From positions 5,569,978-5,633,977 of the forward strand of contig CM066923.1 in NCBI GenBank assembly GCA_033964015.1: a DNA stretch of 64,000 nt, in the 5' to 3' direction. This DNA comes from Scolanthus callimorphus. Taxonomy: Eukaryota > Cnidaria > Anthozoa > Actiniaria > Edwardsiidae. Made by a program: the position numbers and the translations under genes. Below, piece after piece: positions 52,954-64,000 of the stretch (positions are counted from its first letter, which is position 1; each line of letters opens with the position of its first letter). The notes under the pieces were generated by a model. It saw only the letters and a list, made by a program, of their open reading frames with translations. It was not told the origin of the DNA and did not search any database.

Positions 52954-55347
52954 GTACGGTCACGTGGGCTTTTTATGCATTTTCGCAGCCGCGCGCCCCT
53001 ACGTTGGATTTTCTCAACTTCTGTTGTTGGCTGCGCTGCGTGTACTATTTCACTGGCTTAATTAGTGCGTATATTTAACCATTATCCTGCGAGATTGCGC
53101 AGAATATCGTCTGATACTTAGCCGACGAGGGACGAAGTCCCGAGTTGGCTAAAATCAGACGATATTCTGCAAAATTGAGCAGGATAATGGTTTTATTATT
53201 CAGCACATCGATAGCACAAAAACCCCCGAAAAACATGACTTTTGTGTATTATTTACGAGCTCAAAACATCACATTTCCCTCAGAGACGGATATCGCAGGA
53301 TAGCTGTAATGTACAGAAGACAGCTATTGGCGTTCCAATGACCATATTTGGGCAGTGCATCGATGTGCTGAATAATAAAAGGCATTACCACTTCGTCGCT
53401 ATTCCCAATTGCTTTGGAACCTGCTTCCTCAGTAAAGTGTCTTCGGACACCTTGCCTCATTTTAAGCAGTCCGCCTTGCCTGCTGTTAGATCGATTAAGG
53501 GAGCCTAGTCACCTCGCTCCGCAGGCTGTAGCCGAACCTGATCAGTTCCTCCCGTCATTAGAGTAATCTAGCTAGGAAGTATTCATTCTAAGTTCTAAGA
53601 AGACGAGCGCTCGCCGAAAGAGACTCCCACAAAGAGGCGTCTGCGCGCTCAAGCCAAACATTCCATACTGATGACGTAATTTGACCCAAATCTGGTCAAA
53701 AGTATTACGCGGCCAATTTGACTATTTAATATTTAAGCAATAAAAGTACTTTCCGCGTGCTCTCTGCTTTCTTACAAACACGAGGGGATGTTGGGAGAAC
53801 TGATCAAAACTTGAAAGACACAAGCCGAAGGCGAGTGTCTTTCAAGTTTTATCAGTTCGACCAACATTCCCCGAGTGTTTGTAAGAAACCAGAGAGCACG
53901 CAGAAAGTATTTTTATTGCTTTTAGAAAATAACATACACACGCGCGACAGCATTGCGTGAAAATCGTGTTTCTCAGGTCTCTTACAAACACGCTTTTTAA
54001 CCAAATCAGAATGCGCACATTCACAATACACATAGGTGTTATTTTCTAATTAATTTTAATAGCACATAAAGTATATTATAGTAACGAATTCAAAAAAAAT
54101 ATGCAACAAGTTAAATTGGCCACGTAATTCTTTTGACCAGATTTGGATCAAAATACGTCATTAGTATGGAAGTTCAGTGGCTTGAGCGCGTCTTTGTAGT
54201 CTCTTTCGGCGAGGCGCAGGCTACAGTTATGTCACGAGAATTCATTGTATAACAATTTTATACCACGCTGCAGAAAATTCAAGCACCGTTTTACGCAAAT
54301 GCAGTGCACGATTGGAACATATCAGAAATTTCGCCAAAAACTGTCAATTTACCGTCGTTGCAAAATTTCCTTATTAGGAAATTCCCGTACCATATTGGAA
54401 GGTCTGTAAGTATTTTTTCCTCAAATCTTAGCGAAAAAGGCAGGGAAATACACCAAAACTTGCAGTTACTCGAGAAACATCGATCGTTCTCTTGTTGCCA
54501 TCCCGCCGAGGGGCATGAGTCGAGATTTGACCACCACAGGCAGCCTGTGCGAAATTGCCATAAAAAACGACATTATAAGGGTTGAGTGGAATACCCCCGA
54601 ATATGCAACGCCATTCCTGCATTCTGATTGCCTGTATTTTCTGTGACGTGGTATAAAATGCTTTATATAAACTATAGTGTTTTATCAGGATTTCGGCCAC
54701 TGAGAAATATCGTAATTCGCACGTGTGAACAATTACGATAATGGCCAATGTCGCGCGAAATTCATCGAATCGAAAGTTTACAAAAACGTTTCATGGGCGA
54801 TCAAATTTGAACACTCGAAGATAAATTCTATATACCTGCGCGCCCATGTATTATTCTCTATGTATACACCTCTTTCAGAAGTGGTTGCGCCGTCAATCAA
54901 CTAAGAGAACAAATTCTCGTATTAATCCAGTGCAAAATGTCTTGCGGGCGATGTATTGTTAGAGTAATTTGGCATAAGCAGAGTGATAAGTATGGTAAAC
55001 CATTCGAAACTCATTGTGCTATATAAGTTTTGGGAGGAGACCTGGCAGAGCTACTGAATGAGGACGGCACTAAGGGTGGGAGGTTGGGGAATGAAACTGA
55101 TCACCGCCTGGTCAGCACAAAAGTGGTGTCAGCTTTCGCAGGCTACTAGCCATACTGCAGAACAACTCACGCCTAACTTGTATTTTCTGGTATACACACG
55201 AGCCTCCTCTCGAAAGCATTGTATAACTAATACTGATGTATTTACATATGTTTTTTACTACGTCTTTTATGCGGACTGCGCAGGATATCAACTAACCTAT
55301 CATGCATGATTTCTTAGCCATTATGGCCTGTGGCCTCATGGTCTATG
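52954..55347. other. Gap between DPAGT1 and GPCR: nested foldback elements
   Basis: No coding exon recognised. 53080-53192 is a hairpin (CAGAATATCGTCTGAT inverted at 53153). 53200-53370 has inverted ends TTATTCAGCACATCGAT / ATCGATGTGCTGAATAA. 53600-54230 is a large element with a second one nested in it. 54230-55347 shows nothing I can name. Confidence 0.6.
53600..54230. mobile_element. Large foldback element hosting a second MITE
   Basis: Outer arms at about 53607-53725 (CTCGCCGAAAGAGACTC, GCGCTCAAGCCAAACATTCC, CCAAATCTGGTCAAAAGTAT) are inverted at 54113-54220. Inside lies 53737-54050, a reverse copy of the 11.08-11.35-kb hairpin element. The order outer-inner-outer shows insertion of one into the other. 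Confidence 0.75.
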
Positions 55348-56307
55348 TCATATGTTCTTAACTGATCCCTCCCCTGACACCATTACCCTACTCGGCGCCA
55401 GAATCCTACTTCTAATGCTGCCACAGCATCGAGAAACAAGACCACGAAGCTCTTTACGATACTCTGAGTTACGGTAAAAATAAATAGCTGGGTTGACGCA
55501 GGACGACATTAGCCCGACAGTAACCTGCCACGTGGACGCACCCATTAAAATCTTTGCCGGTGTAAACGCAGCTGTAAAGCAAAAAGGCGACCATGCGAGT
55601 AGAAACGCACCTATCACAAGCGCTACTGTGTTGGCGAGTTGTTTGTGCTGGGATAATCTTCGTTTCTGTTGTGTTTCCAATTCTCTGCGCTTGAAGGTTT
55701 TAGTGATAACATGTACGACTATTGCAAAATAAGATGCTACGATGATACTAAAGCAGACTGTGATGGATACTAAAACACACAACGCAAGTACTTCAATCTC
55801 GATCACGTCAAGGAGCGGTATTATGGACGCAGGGATTGCAAGGATGAATATTACTACGAGTTTTATTTGAGACGTTTTTGCTGTGACGTTTTTTCTGTGC
55901 CAAAAAGTGAAGCAAATCGCAAGACAGCGGTCCATGCTTATTGCTGCGAAAATCATCATTGATGCAGAAGTTGAGAAAAAACCAACAAATTTAAGCGCGA
56001 TAAAGAGTTTGTGACCACAGATGCCTTGCATGTGTAACGCAATAATCACAGCAAAGCAGGGCTGTACTGCTAACGCAGTTATCTCATCTGTCACGGCCAA
56101 CCCGCCAATCAGGACACCCGAAATACTCGCACGAAATCGAGGCGTCAACCACAGGGTGACCAAGGCTAGTATGTTCCCTATGCCTCCTAGCAATGCGAGA
56201 GCAATATTCACAATTATTAAAGCGACGCCTTCATGGAATGGGAAGTGGCAGTGACTGGTATAAGCACTTGAGTTTGTATTGTTGCTGACGTTGTTGGTAA
56301 TGTTCAT
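55348..56307 (-). CDS. Class A (rhodopsin-like) GPCR, single exon, 319 aa
   Basis: An uninterrupted frame with seven hydrophobic segments. The N-terminus has several N-x-S/T sites. Landmarks: GN at residues 44-45 (TM1), LAVTD with Asp74 (TM2), Cys97 at the start of TM3, MDRC at 125-128 where DRY is usual, AWSP at 238-241 where CWxP is usual, and NPAIY at 272-276 (TM7), then a basic C-tail with CC at 294-295. These receptors sit in the plasma membrane and signal through G proteins. The ligand cannot be read; intronless orphan receptors of this kind are expanded in cnidarians. An upstream in-frame alternative Met was not seen. Codon use and frame are clean, unlike CHEK1. Confidence 0.9.
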   Translation of the reverse strand: MNITNNVSNNTNSSAYTSHCHFPFHEGVALIIVNIALALLGGIGNILALVTLWLTPRFRASISGVLIGGLAVTDEITALAVQPCFAVIIALHMQGICGHKLFIALKFVGFFSTSASMMIFAAISMDRCLAICFTFWHRKNVTAKTSQIKLVVIFILAIPASIIPLLDVIEIEVLALCVLVSITVCFSIIVASYFAIVVHVITKTFKRRELETQQKRRLSQHKQLANTVALVIGAFLLAWSPFCFTAAFTPAKILMGASTWQVTVGLMSSCVNPAIYFYRNSEYRKELRGLVSRCCGSIRSRILAPSRVMVSGEGSVKNI

Positions 56308-56507
56308 TGCTTGAAGCAGACTGGGCAGTTAAAGAGGCCACAGCGGGTCTTCGCGTGTAAACAGCTGAAAATATACCAAGGCCTTGTTTATATAGAGAAA
56401 CTATATAGCCGGGTGACTAGCTAAAGTTCTCTCCGTATAACCAGGGCTTAGGCATTCTGGAACTCAGAGCTCCCCGGCTCATCACCTCGCGGGGAGGCTC
56501 TGGCGCC

Positions 56508-56976
56508 CGTTTCTCGAAACGCTCGAGAATTCTCGGGCCCGAGAACTTTGCTTTGAAATTTTTATGGATTTATCAAAAAGTTTTTCGTTTACTTTTCTAA
56601 CCTGCTGATTTGAATAGTCTATATAACTCCCTTTTCGTGGTCATTTCTATTCTATAATATTCATAGAATTACGTTAGTTTAAACCGAACTTTTCGGGCAC
56701 CCGAAAAACTCGGGTGAAAAAGAATGAAAAATTTTCGGGAGCAACTGACCTCCCGAGACTTTTCGGGTGATTTTTCTTCGATTTGAGGGTTTGAATGAAA
56801 TCGAATATTTTTTTTTAGACGTAAACAGTATACATATTCACGGATAGGAAATTTTAGTCTATTTAAATCATCAGGGTAGAAAAGAAAACGAAAAACTTGG
56901 GGATCAATCTATTAAAATGTCAAAACAAACTTTTCGGGCCCGAGAATTCTCGGCCGTTTCGAGAAACGCCCCCCTG
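56508..56976. mobile_element. ~470-bp MITE nested in a CTCGTACCC-family element
   Basis: CCCGTTTCTCGAAACGCTCG and AGAATTCTCGGGCCCGAGAA at the left are inverted at 56938-56976 (TTCGGGCCCGAGAATTCTCG, CCGTTTCGAGAAACGCC). Flanking GAGGCTCTGG and GGTGACAGCC(A) are adjacent in the uninterrupted relative at 18820-18840, so the insertion point is visible; CTGG appears on both sides. Confidence 0.8.
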
Positions 56977-58491
56977 GTGACAGCCACTGACTTATATGCG
57001 CGAGATTTAATACAGAACCGCTGAGAGAAAGACCTCTCAGCGCATACTCGGGTTAACTCCGGTGTAATAACCATTCCCAGAGGACCCCTTTGTGTTCAGT
57101 TCTTATTTCATCCTGATTCGTTCTACCAAACAAAGGAAGCTTTGTGACGCAGTTCGTGAGCACTCACACGTTATTACACCGGAGATAAGCCGCATACTCC
57201 AACGCTCAAAATCAGCCAATCAGCAACGGCCCTGAAATGGATGTCCCCAGAGCCTCCTCTGCAATCGGACGAGCAGGTGAGCTCTGGGTTCGAGAATGAG
57301 GCTTAAAAAGAAACAAATTAGCGCGTCCCATTCTCGTACCCAGAGCTAGCCAGAGCCTCCCCCGCGAGAAGACGAGCCGGGAAGCTCTGGGTAAGAGAAT
57401 GAGCGCGTCCAGTTTCAGTTTATTTGCTCGGTTAAGCTATGTTGCTAATTACCAAGATTATAAATATATATATATATAAATTCACAATAAATAAGGAAAT
57501 AAATAAATAACATGACAAGAATTTTAAGTAAATACATTAGTCTAAGGAATTAATGTCTTAAAGGAAGCAACACTTCTTGCATTGACTGTGTAGGCTTGGC
57601 AAGCTTTTCCACTCTGGAATGGTACGTGGAAAGAACGAAAACTTATATATATCGGTTCTGGGGGACAGAACATTTAGCTTTTGATCATGATTCCTCCTGG
57701 TTTTGGTTGTAGAAAAGGAAGCATAATCATCTGCCTTAATGGCAACTAAATTATTTATAATTTTGTCCCGGCTCTACTTACTAGGAATTTAGTTTTAGAC
57801 AACTATTTGTGATCGACCACTAAATATTTACACGTACACCGACTACAAGTATTTTCGTGGCATATTTCGATTATTTTCTTATACGCATGCGTCAGTGACT
57901 GAGGTGACGAGCTGCGATGCTCTGGGTACGAGAATACGGTGAGAACCGCTGCGCGCTTGCTACGCATGCTCAGTTCAAAAAGTAGTCGTCAATTAAACCG
58001 TACGTCTCAGTCCGCTCACTAGAAAAACATAGAAAAATGCCACAAAAACAAAGTAGTCTATAACTATAAGCATTTTTAAAAAAGGAAACAGCCACAGACA
58101 ACATATTTTTTAAATTGTCAATAACATTTGCTTGGCGATAACAAATTGTGAAAAGAACAAAATAAATTTTGAATGGAAGATTGAAAAGAACATAGACCTG
58201 TAAATTGTTAATACAAACCTGAGTAATAGGAGAATGATCCTACTATACTTTCTTTGATCTTGGAAAACTTTTATGGGCGTAACACAGAGAACATATTCAT
58301 ACTGCTTGAGAGGTTCGATGTTCTCAATGACCGGCGCTTTATAACTGCACTTCGAATACTTGCATGTATAGATATAGATTCAAAATAGTTGGAATGGACA
58401 GGAAGCCCGAGAAACTACAATAGCGTGAGCTGGATGTCAGGAGGGGTTGTCACGTGATTTTGACCCTGCTTAATCTTTGTACACGTAATCT

Positions 58492-59287
58492 AGTCCGGCG
58501 GATTAGCGTAAAAAATGCGCACTTTTGGCTAAAGACTCCAGACTTTGCATGTCAATAGTTTTCAGTATTTTGTTGAAGATAAGATTTTATTCGTAGCGAA
58601 AGCTAGAACAGTTTTAATGTGGACCATTGTTTTGCCATCGGCAGCCATATTTGAATCCTTTGTTATTCATGAGCTCTGCGGCACTTAGGAAATCTTCCAT
58701 CGTCCGTGTTTATAGAGTATAGCACAGTACTAGAAAGAAATATCATGCCAAAATTTAAGAGACAAGCTTCGCTTTACACATTTGACACGAGGTACCAATT
58801 ATCTTGATCTTTTTTAGAATTTGTTGGTCATTCTTGAAACATTTCATCAAACCTCAGACTATTGACTATTGTCAGACTATTGTTTTACAATAGAAATTAT
58901 AAACATTCACAATAAACTGATCGTGACATTTAATAGACATCCAAAAAATGCAAGGAGACGCTCAGCCGAAGTCAGTCAGCTCAATCCATAGTTCAGAATT
59001 AGCAAATGTTGAGCTGCTATGGCTGTGTAGTCTAGAGAACAACTTGAATGTTCACAAAGCTAAGTTCTCAAACTCATTTGAATAACAAAGCATTCAGAAT
59101 GGCTGCTATTGAGCTAAACAATAGTTCACTCAAAAACCTCTTTAGCTTTCGCTACGAAAGAATTCTAGCGTGCCTCCATATCTACGATTTCAAAATACAT
59201 TGAAAACTATCACTTGGCAAAAAATTGGGGCTTTAGCCTAAAATGCGCAATTTCCTCGAAAATTTGCTCTAATCCGCCGAACTAATC
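58492..59287. mobile_element. ~800-bp foldback element, TAGTCCGGCGGATTAG ends
   Basis: The left arm (GTCCGGCGGATTAGCG, TTTTGGCTAAAGACTCC, TTCGTAGCGAAAGCTA) is inverted on the right (TAGCTTTCGCTACGAA, GGGGCTTTAGCC, CTAATCCGCCGAACTA). Arms are about 110-150 bp. No transposase recognised. Confidence 0.8.
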
Positions 59288-60720
59288 TTACTGGCTGGAG
59301 TTTGGTACTTTTGGACCGGACCCTTCACAGACAACAGGATTCCTCTGTAAATTCAAAAGCAGCTGCTCTCCGGGCAAAGATAATATAAGGGACTCGTTAT
59401 TTGAAATAGGAATTTGTTTAGCTATAAAATAGATTTATGAGACGGGTAGATAGCAATTCATATTTGTCATTGAACAGGCAGCAAATTCCATTAAAAGAAG
59501 TTCGTGCGATTCTCGTGATGACCCTTCTAGAGAAGAGCGTAGAAATATGGAATCGTGTGGAACAGGTTGAAATTCAAATTGTAATGCGTCCAGAGGGTTT
59601 TTATGGGACAAATCTTTGAAAGCGAGCTTGCTTTTTTTTGGCCACCATCTATCTTTTGTGTCACTCTCAAGGAGTCTGTAGACTAAACAGGTGCAGCAGC
59701 ACGAAGCTTTATAACTCGAGGTTATTGATTGAATTCATTTAGTAAAGAGCAGTAAAATCCAACGTTGATGGCCATGTTATTATATTTTGCATGACACAGA
59801 AGAATATCCATTAAATCAGCATATTAATAAGATTAATAATCAGAAACATATTAGTGAGTTGAAACGTGTAACAGCGCGAGTGTACCAACTCGCGATCAAT
59901 AAAAACCTTATTTGGAAAGCACTTCAGGTTCTTCGTTTAGCCAATCAGCAACGGGAGATTTGATTCGTCATATTTTATAAAAATAACGCGCGCGAACTCC
60001 TTATATGTTTCTGTAATAATTCAATAGGCTTCCTTTACAGGGGCGGATCCAGGAATTTTCGAAAGGGGGGGGGGGGGGGGGGGGCACCATCTCAGTATCG
60101 TTTGTATTTTTTCTAATGATTACATAAAAAATAGTATAGAGAACCTCATTGAAAATCAAGGCCCAAATGCCCAGTATCTTTCTTGGGTATCTATTGTTAA
60201 GGCCGAAAGAGGGGGAGGGGGGACCTAACCGCTGCTTTAAGGGTCAACTCTATAAAGTTGGCATAACTACTCCATGGTAAAACTGCAAATGACCAGACCA
60301 GAAAACGTTTCTGGCTATACAAGAGTACAAACTGACTACTAGTGTGCTTTGACTAAAACAATTATTCCTCGAGCCCGAATGGCTTCTGAGTCAATAGCCC
60401 ATGAGGCCGATTCAAGCCAGATATTGTGTTTATATAAGTCTTTTGTCGCTGAGATCGTTTCAAACATGTTTGTTTTACCTATGTATTTGTATCGATATTG
60501 TTTCTCTTTGTTGGCAAAAAAGGGCCCAGTCAAATAAACTTTACTACACGTTATTAGTATAAACCAAATCAGTGAATAGTCGCTCTGATTGGTTCCTGAA
60601 ACAGTAGATATCAAACACTATTTACTGTTTTGAGAAAACTCTAAAAATGGCGGCTCTTTTCGCGCGCGATACTGCGTCTTGAATCTTTTAAAACCGTATT
60701 TTATTCTACTGATTTGGTAT

Positions 60721-60753
<33 letters not shown>

Positions 60754-61569
60754 CCTAGCGGGGATATATACCTCAACGCTTCGCGACTCGGTAATCCACC
60801 ACTATTCACATCCCCTTCGGGGATAGTTGTTAACTATCCCTAGATTTTCTGAAAGTCCTTTAAAAACTTTTGTCGGTGCTTGGTTGGGTTGCCCAAATCG
60901 ATTCACAAGAAATATATGAAAAACCACCGTCTTGGTTTGCAAGATCAGTACAAATTTGGAGTATTTGGGTTTGTTATCGAGCGGATGGATATGGATTGCG
61001 GATTGCTCTTTTTGATTTCTCACCAGGCTGTTTTCAAACTTTGGATTTGATAACATAAGTTATTAAATTTAAATAGCATGAGCGTAGCTACTTGTACGCC
61101 AATACGCCATGGCGTACCTGAAAATTTGTATCTTATATACGACTCATGAATTAACGCCCCTTTTCTGTACCTACGGCGCCAGAATAAGGTATAAACGCCC
61201 CCTCCTCCTCCCCCCCCCCCCCCCCCCCCTCCCGGATATATCGGACAATTTCCCAAAACATCCTGGCAACGCGCCTGCACACGAATCATTATGTAACGTG
61301 AATTTTAGCGAAAGCTAGTAAATCTAAGACATAAGAATGCTTATATAATGTGAAGTTCAGTTCTATTTTCTTTTTGGAGACTATAAGTTAAAGTACAATA
61401 TAGCATTCTGTGTTGTTTATGCACGACCAATGGCCTAGTTTTATAGAATATTGTTCAACCGTGGCATAGTCCCTTTTAGCAGTGTGCTCACATGCTTGTG
61501 GGCGAGGCAACACGTGAATTAGTGAAAAATAAAATAAAATAAAATAAAACAAAATGCAGCTGGACGGGA

Positions 61570-62040
61570 AACATCCAGGCAAAACATCCGGCAATCATGG
61601 GACTAACATAAAAAATGCTTTTTCACGTGTTGGAGTCAAAATTTGGAATTATATTCCCCAGAACCTTAGACATCTTCCGAAAACAAGATTCAAAAGAAAC
61701 TTAAGGAAACTTTTGTTAGATAGATTTTAATGTCTGAAAATCTGAATATCGATGCTGATGAAATATCTTTATTGCTTTAAAAGAAGATATAGGTTAATAC
61801 TCACTTTCTTGTTTCTTTTTTTTTTCCTTACTTAATTCCTTTACTTTATTGAAATCTCTTTTTGAATTGAAAATTTAAGCTATGAAATGTATATCTATAT
61901 ACACATAATTACTCTGAGAAACCTGTAAGACTGGCCCGCCTCGATTGGTTTGTAATACGTGCGGGCCAGTCCATTTATTCATTTTATACTATAGAAATAT
62001 CTAAATATTAAAATGATGAAAAATATGATGATGAAAATGA
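61570..62040 (+). mobile_element. 3' end of a non-LTR retrotransposon (LINE), 5' truncated
   Basis: 61590-61729 reads, in one frame ending at TAA, NAFSRVGVKIWNYIPQNLRH and on to a basic KRNLRKLLLDRF ending, the typical carboxy end of LINE reverse transcriptase ORF2 (R.G.K.WN.IP..LR..P...FK). The 3' UTR has a 10-bp stem ACTGGCCCGC / GCGGGCCAGT at 61931-61971, then ATGATGAAAA repeats to about 62040, like CR1/L2-type tails. Only a fragment remains; a 5-bp AAAAT microsatellite precedes it at 61525-61555. Confidence 0.7.
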
Positions 62041-62127
62041 GTCCAAGTTTTGAAGTAATAGGCTGTTATCACGCAAACTTGATTAATAATATTTAATAGT
62101 TATCATAAAATGAAATCCAGTATTAAT

Positions 62128-62415
62128 TCTACACATAAATATTAGTAAAATTGCAAAGTTTGGTGAAGATTGCTTCAATGCTGACTGAGATATGAATTTT
62201 CAAAACTTTGTATTCTGGCTTATTTTTTTTGCAAGAAATGTATGGGGAATACACTGAAACGAGAATGCCCGTCCAGCCTCGACTTGACGTATTTGCCCAT
62301 ACATTTCTTTGTAAAAAGTAAGCCAGAATACGAAGTTTTGAAAATTCATATCTCAGCCAGTTTTTAAGTAATTCTTTTTAAACTTTGCAATTTTACTAAT
62401 ACGGATGTGTAGAAT
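62128..62415. mobile_element. ~290-bp foldback MITE
   Basis: TTCTACACATAAATATTAGT, AAAATTGCAAAGTTT and GATATGAATTTTCAAAACTT on the left are inverted on the right up to GGATGTGTAGAA (62404-62415). Arms exceed 90 bp, and the loop at 62225-62320 is short. Confidence 0.85.
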
Positions 62416-63179
62416 TGAAAACTGTAAAGCCCAACTACCAAAAGCTCTCTCGATGTTTTGAACGCGCTGGGTCGCGTGTTACCTGAAACAGCTGTAAAAA
62501 CAGATTACTCCCTGCAAAACGGTCAAGTTTCATTGTCAAGGAAACTTTGTCAAGGAAAAATTGCTCGGTGTAAACTGTGAGTTTCTTTGCTTTCTTGTCG
62601 GAAAGACGCAGCAAAAAAAAGAAGGACAGCGGGTCTGCCGGGCTACTAACAAATTAACATTTAGATGGCGAAGTCGGCAAACAAAAAGGACTAATGCCTG
62701 GCGCACACTTGCGACATAACGACATTAGGAAAATATCACGCGAACAAAATTAAGTGGTTATAAAACGTTGATGTTCACAACAAATAACATAAGATTGCTT
62801 TGGTGAAGTAATCTAATGATGATTCATGGAAAATATTGATTATTTTAATTACTTTCCTTTGCTTACGTCGTTATGTCGCTATTGAAGAGTCGTTAATATC
62901 ACAACGAAATGTGTTAGATCCAAAATAGATCGAATACAGCTCCAGCTGGTCTTATCTCACGGTTGCACAAAGGATTGTTTGTCAAAACGTAACGTTTCTA
63001 GGTCCGGCGTCCGTATTTCCGCAGCATTTTTCGGGTGTTTTATGCACAATATGCAACCCAGCAATCCCCTATTCCCCTTGTTTCAAAGCAGAATTGTAGG
63101 AAGTGATCAAAGGTAGAACCTTAAATCGCTTAGCATCCACACAGTAACACCTCTACCTACGTTTCACATGGAACTTCTG

Positions 63180-63292
63180 CAGAAACACATCCATGGAAAA
63201 GCTGAATTTCCCAAGGCACACGCATGGGAAGTGTTCGGAATTCACATGGATAGCCACATGGACATCCAGCTTTTCCCATGGATGGGTTTCTG
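63180..63292. repeat. Second palindromic ATCCATGG repeat
   Basis: CAGAAACACATCCATGGAAA at 63180 and TTTCCCATGGATGGGTTTCTG-type sequence to about 63292 bound GTGTTCGGAATTCACATGG, as in 41125-41275. Confidence 0.7.
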
Positions 63293-63600
63293 GAGAAATT
63301 CCCTGTGTTTGATGATAATATCCTTCAAAATTTGGAATTGTGTTTATGCCTATAAAGACTATTTAAGACAGATTTTACAGGATTTCGAGCAATTTTGTCA
63401 AAACGTGGCCAAAAATCCAGTTACTCAAAAGTTGAGAGCCCTTTGGCTTGATTTTGGTTTGCTTTGGAAGAACTACATATAAGGAATAACTTGGGTACGT
63501 TCCGCCATGAAATTCGCACGGAAAGCGTCAGTGGCTGTCGAGAATGGGTTCGAGAATGTGCGCGAGCAAGAAGAAGTCAATTTATCTGAACTACAACTTA

Positions 63601-63869
63601 CTGTGCGACTACGTCAACCGGGCCATTTTGTAAGAAGTTAGCCAATAAGAAAGCGAGTACAGAACAAAGGATCTCGACTTTCTTGAGATCTGAGACACCG
63701 AAATATCGCTTTTCTCGTAAAAATTGTGGAAATTATGGGCAGAAATAACTTCAAAACACTTAATTACTCATCGTCAGATGTATTGCAGGTGTTAAATTTG
63801 CTTAAAAATGGTTTGAATCTCTAAATGACAAACTTTTTACGGGATGGCCCGGTTGACGTAGTCGCACAG
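63601..63869. mobile_element. 269-bp MITE with perfect 26-bp inverted ends and TA target
   Basis: CTGTGCGACTACGTCAACCG at 63601 extends to 26 bp and is perfectly inverted at 63844-63869. TA flanks both ends (63599-63600, 63870-63871), the pattern of Tc1/mariner elements. It is the freshest-looking terminal repeat in the window. Confidence 0.9.
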
Positions 63870-64000
63870 TAATACACAAAATTACTTTTTTGTGATCTTT
63901 AGATAGTTCGTTTACTCAATATAAAAGAGTCTCTGAAATTCGTCTAGTCTTTGTGATTTTTAGAATTCGCTAAAAATAGTTGTATTTTCTATCGAAACTT

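Larger units (their letters stand above)
56308..64000. other. Gene-poor tail of the window
   Basis: No intact gene recognised. Content is transposon-derived: a nested MITE at 56510-56975, CTCGTACCC-family pieces at 57000-57400, (TA)n at 57463-57479, a foldback of 0.8 kb at 58492-59287, a CAGGGGCGGATCC remnant at 60044, a repeat at 60608-60840, a LINE 3' end at 61570-62040, and foldbacks at 62128-62415, 63180-63292 and 63601-63869. Confidence 0.65.

Noticed and set aside
61020..61289. Glycine-run frame on the minus strand (also similar frames at 35853-36176 and 48790-49092)
   Set aside because: These are translations of G/C homopolymers in repeat sequence.

Overview
This is animal nuclear DNA, most likely from an anthozoan cnidarian and plausibly a reef-building coral. 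Genes are split by AT-rich introns with GT-AG junctions, the intergenic DNA is crowded with short foldback transposons, and one gene family combines a PAN-like region, Ca-binding EGF repeats and a fibrinogen/intelectin-like domain in a cnidarian style. The species cannot be fixed from the sequence. I built all gene models by hand from splice sites, reading frames and similarity to known families.

Layout: 0.1-2.8 kb (+) is a short MGAT4-type N-acetylglucosaminyltransferase with a 70-bp minisatellite starting at a splice donor. 3.5-4.7 kb is a 1.18-kb non-autonomous DNA transposon. 5.1-11.7 kb (+) is gene A and 20.3-30.2 kb (+) is gene B, tandem paralogues encoding secreted PAN/EGF/fibrinogen-like proteins; A has 3 EGF exons, B has 9 plus a tenth destroyed by a transposon. 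NIT2-like (omega-amidase) exons lie on the minus strand at 35.3-31.9 kb and again at 18.4-16.5 kb, so gene B sits inside a NIT2 intron. CHEK1 (checkpoint kinase 1) runs on + from 35.5 to 43.8 kb, with its ATG 202 bp from the NIT2 ATG (shared divergent promoter). DPAGT1 (first enzyme of dolichol-linked glycan synthesis) is on minus at 52.9-46.7 kb, convergent with CHEK1. A single-exon class A GPCR is on minus at 56.3-55.3 kb. 56.3-64 kb holds transposon remains only.

Apart from the A/B pair the genes are unrelated housekeeping or receptor genes and do not form a pathway. The most striking global feature is quality-related: CHEK1, NIT2, DPAGT1 and gene A together carry 12 frame breaks, every one explained by a single missing base, mostly in or beside a short homopolymer, while the surrounding protein sequence is well conserved. 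That looks like uncorrected sequencing deletions rather than decay.

The best candidates for new biology are the A/B family (domain combination, EGF exon amplification, nesting in NIT2), the splice-donor minisatellite, the tRNA/5S chimeric SINE, and several MITE families with visible target-site duplications.
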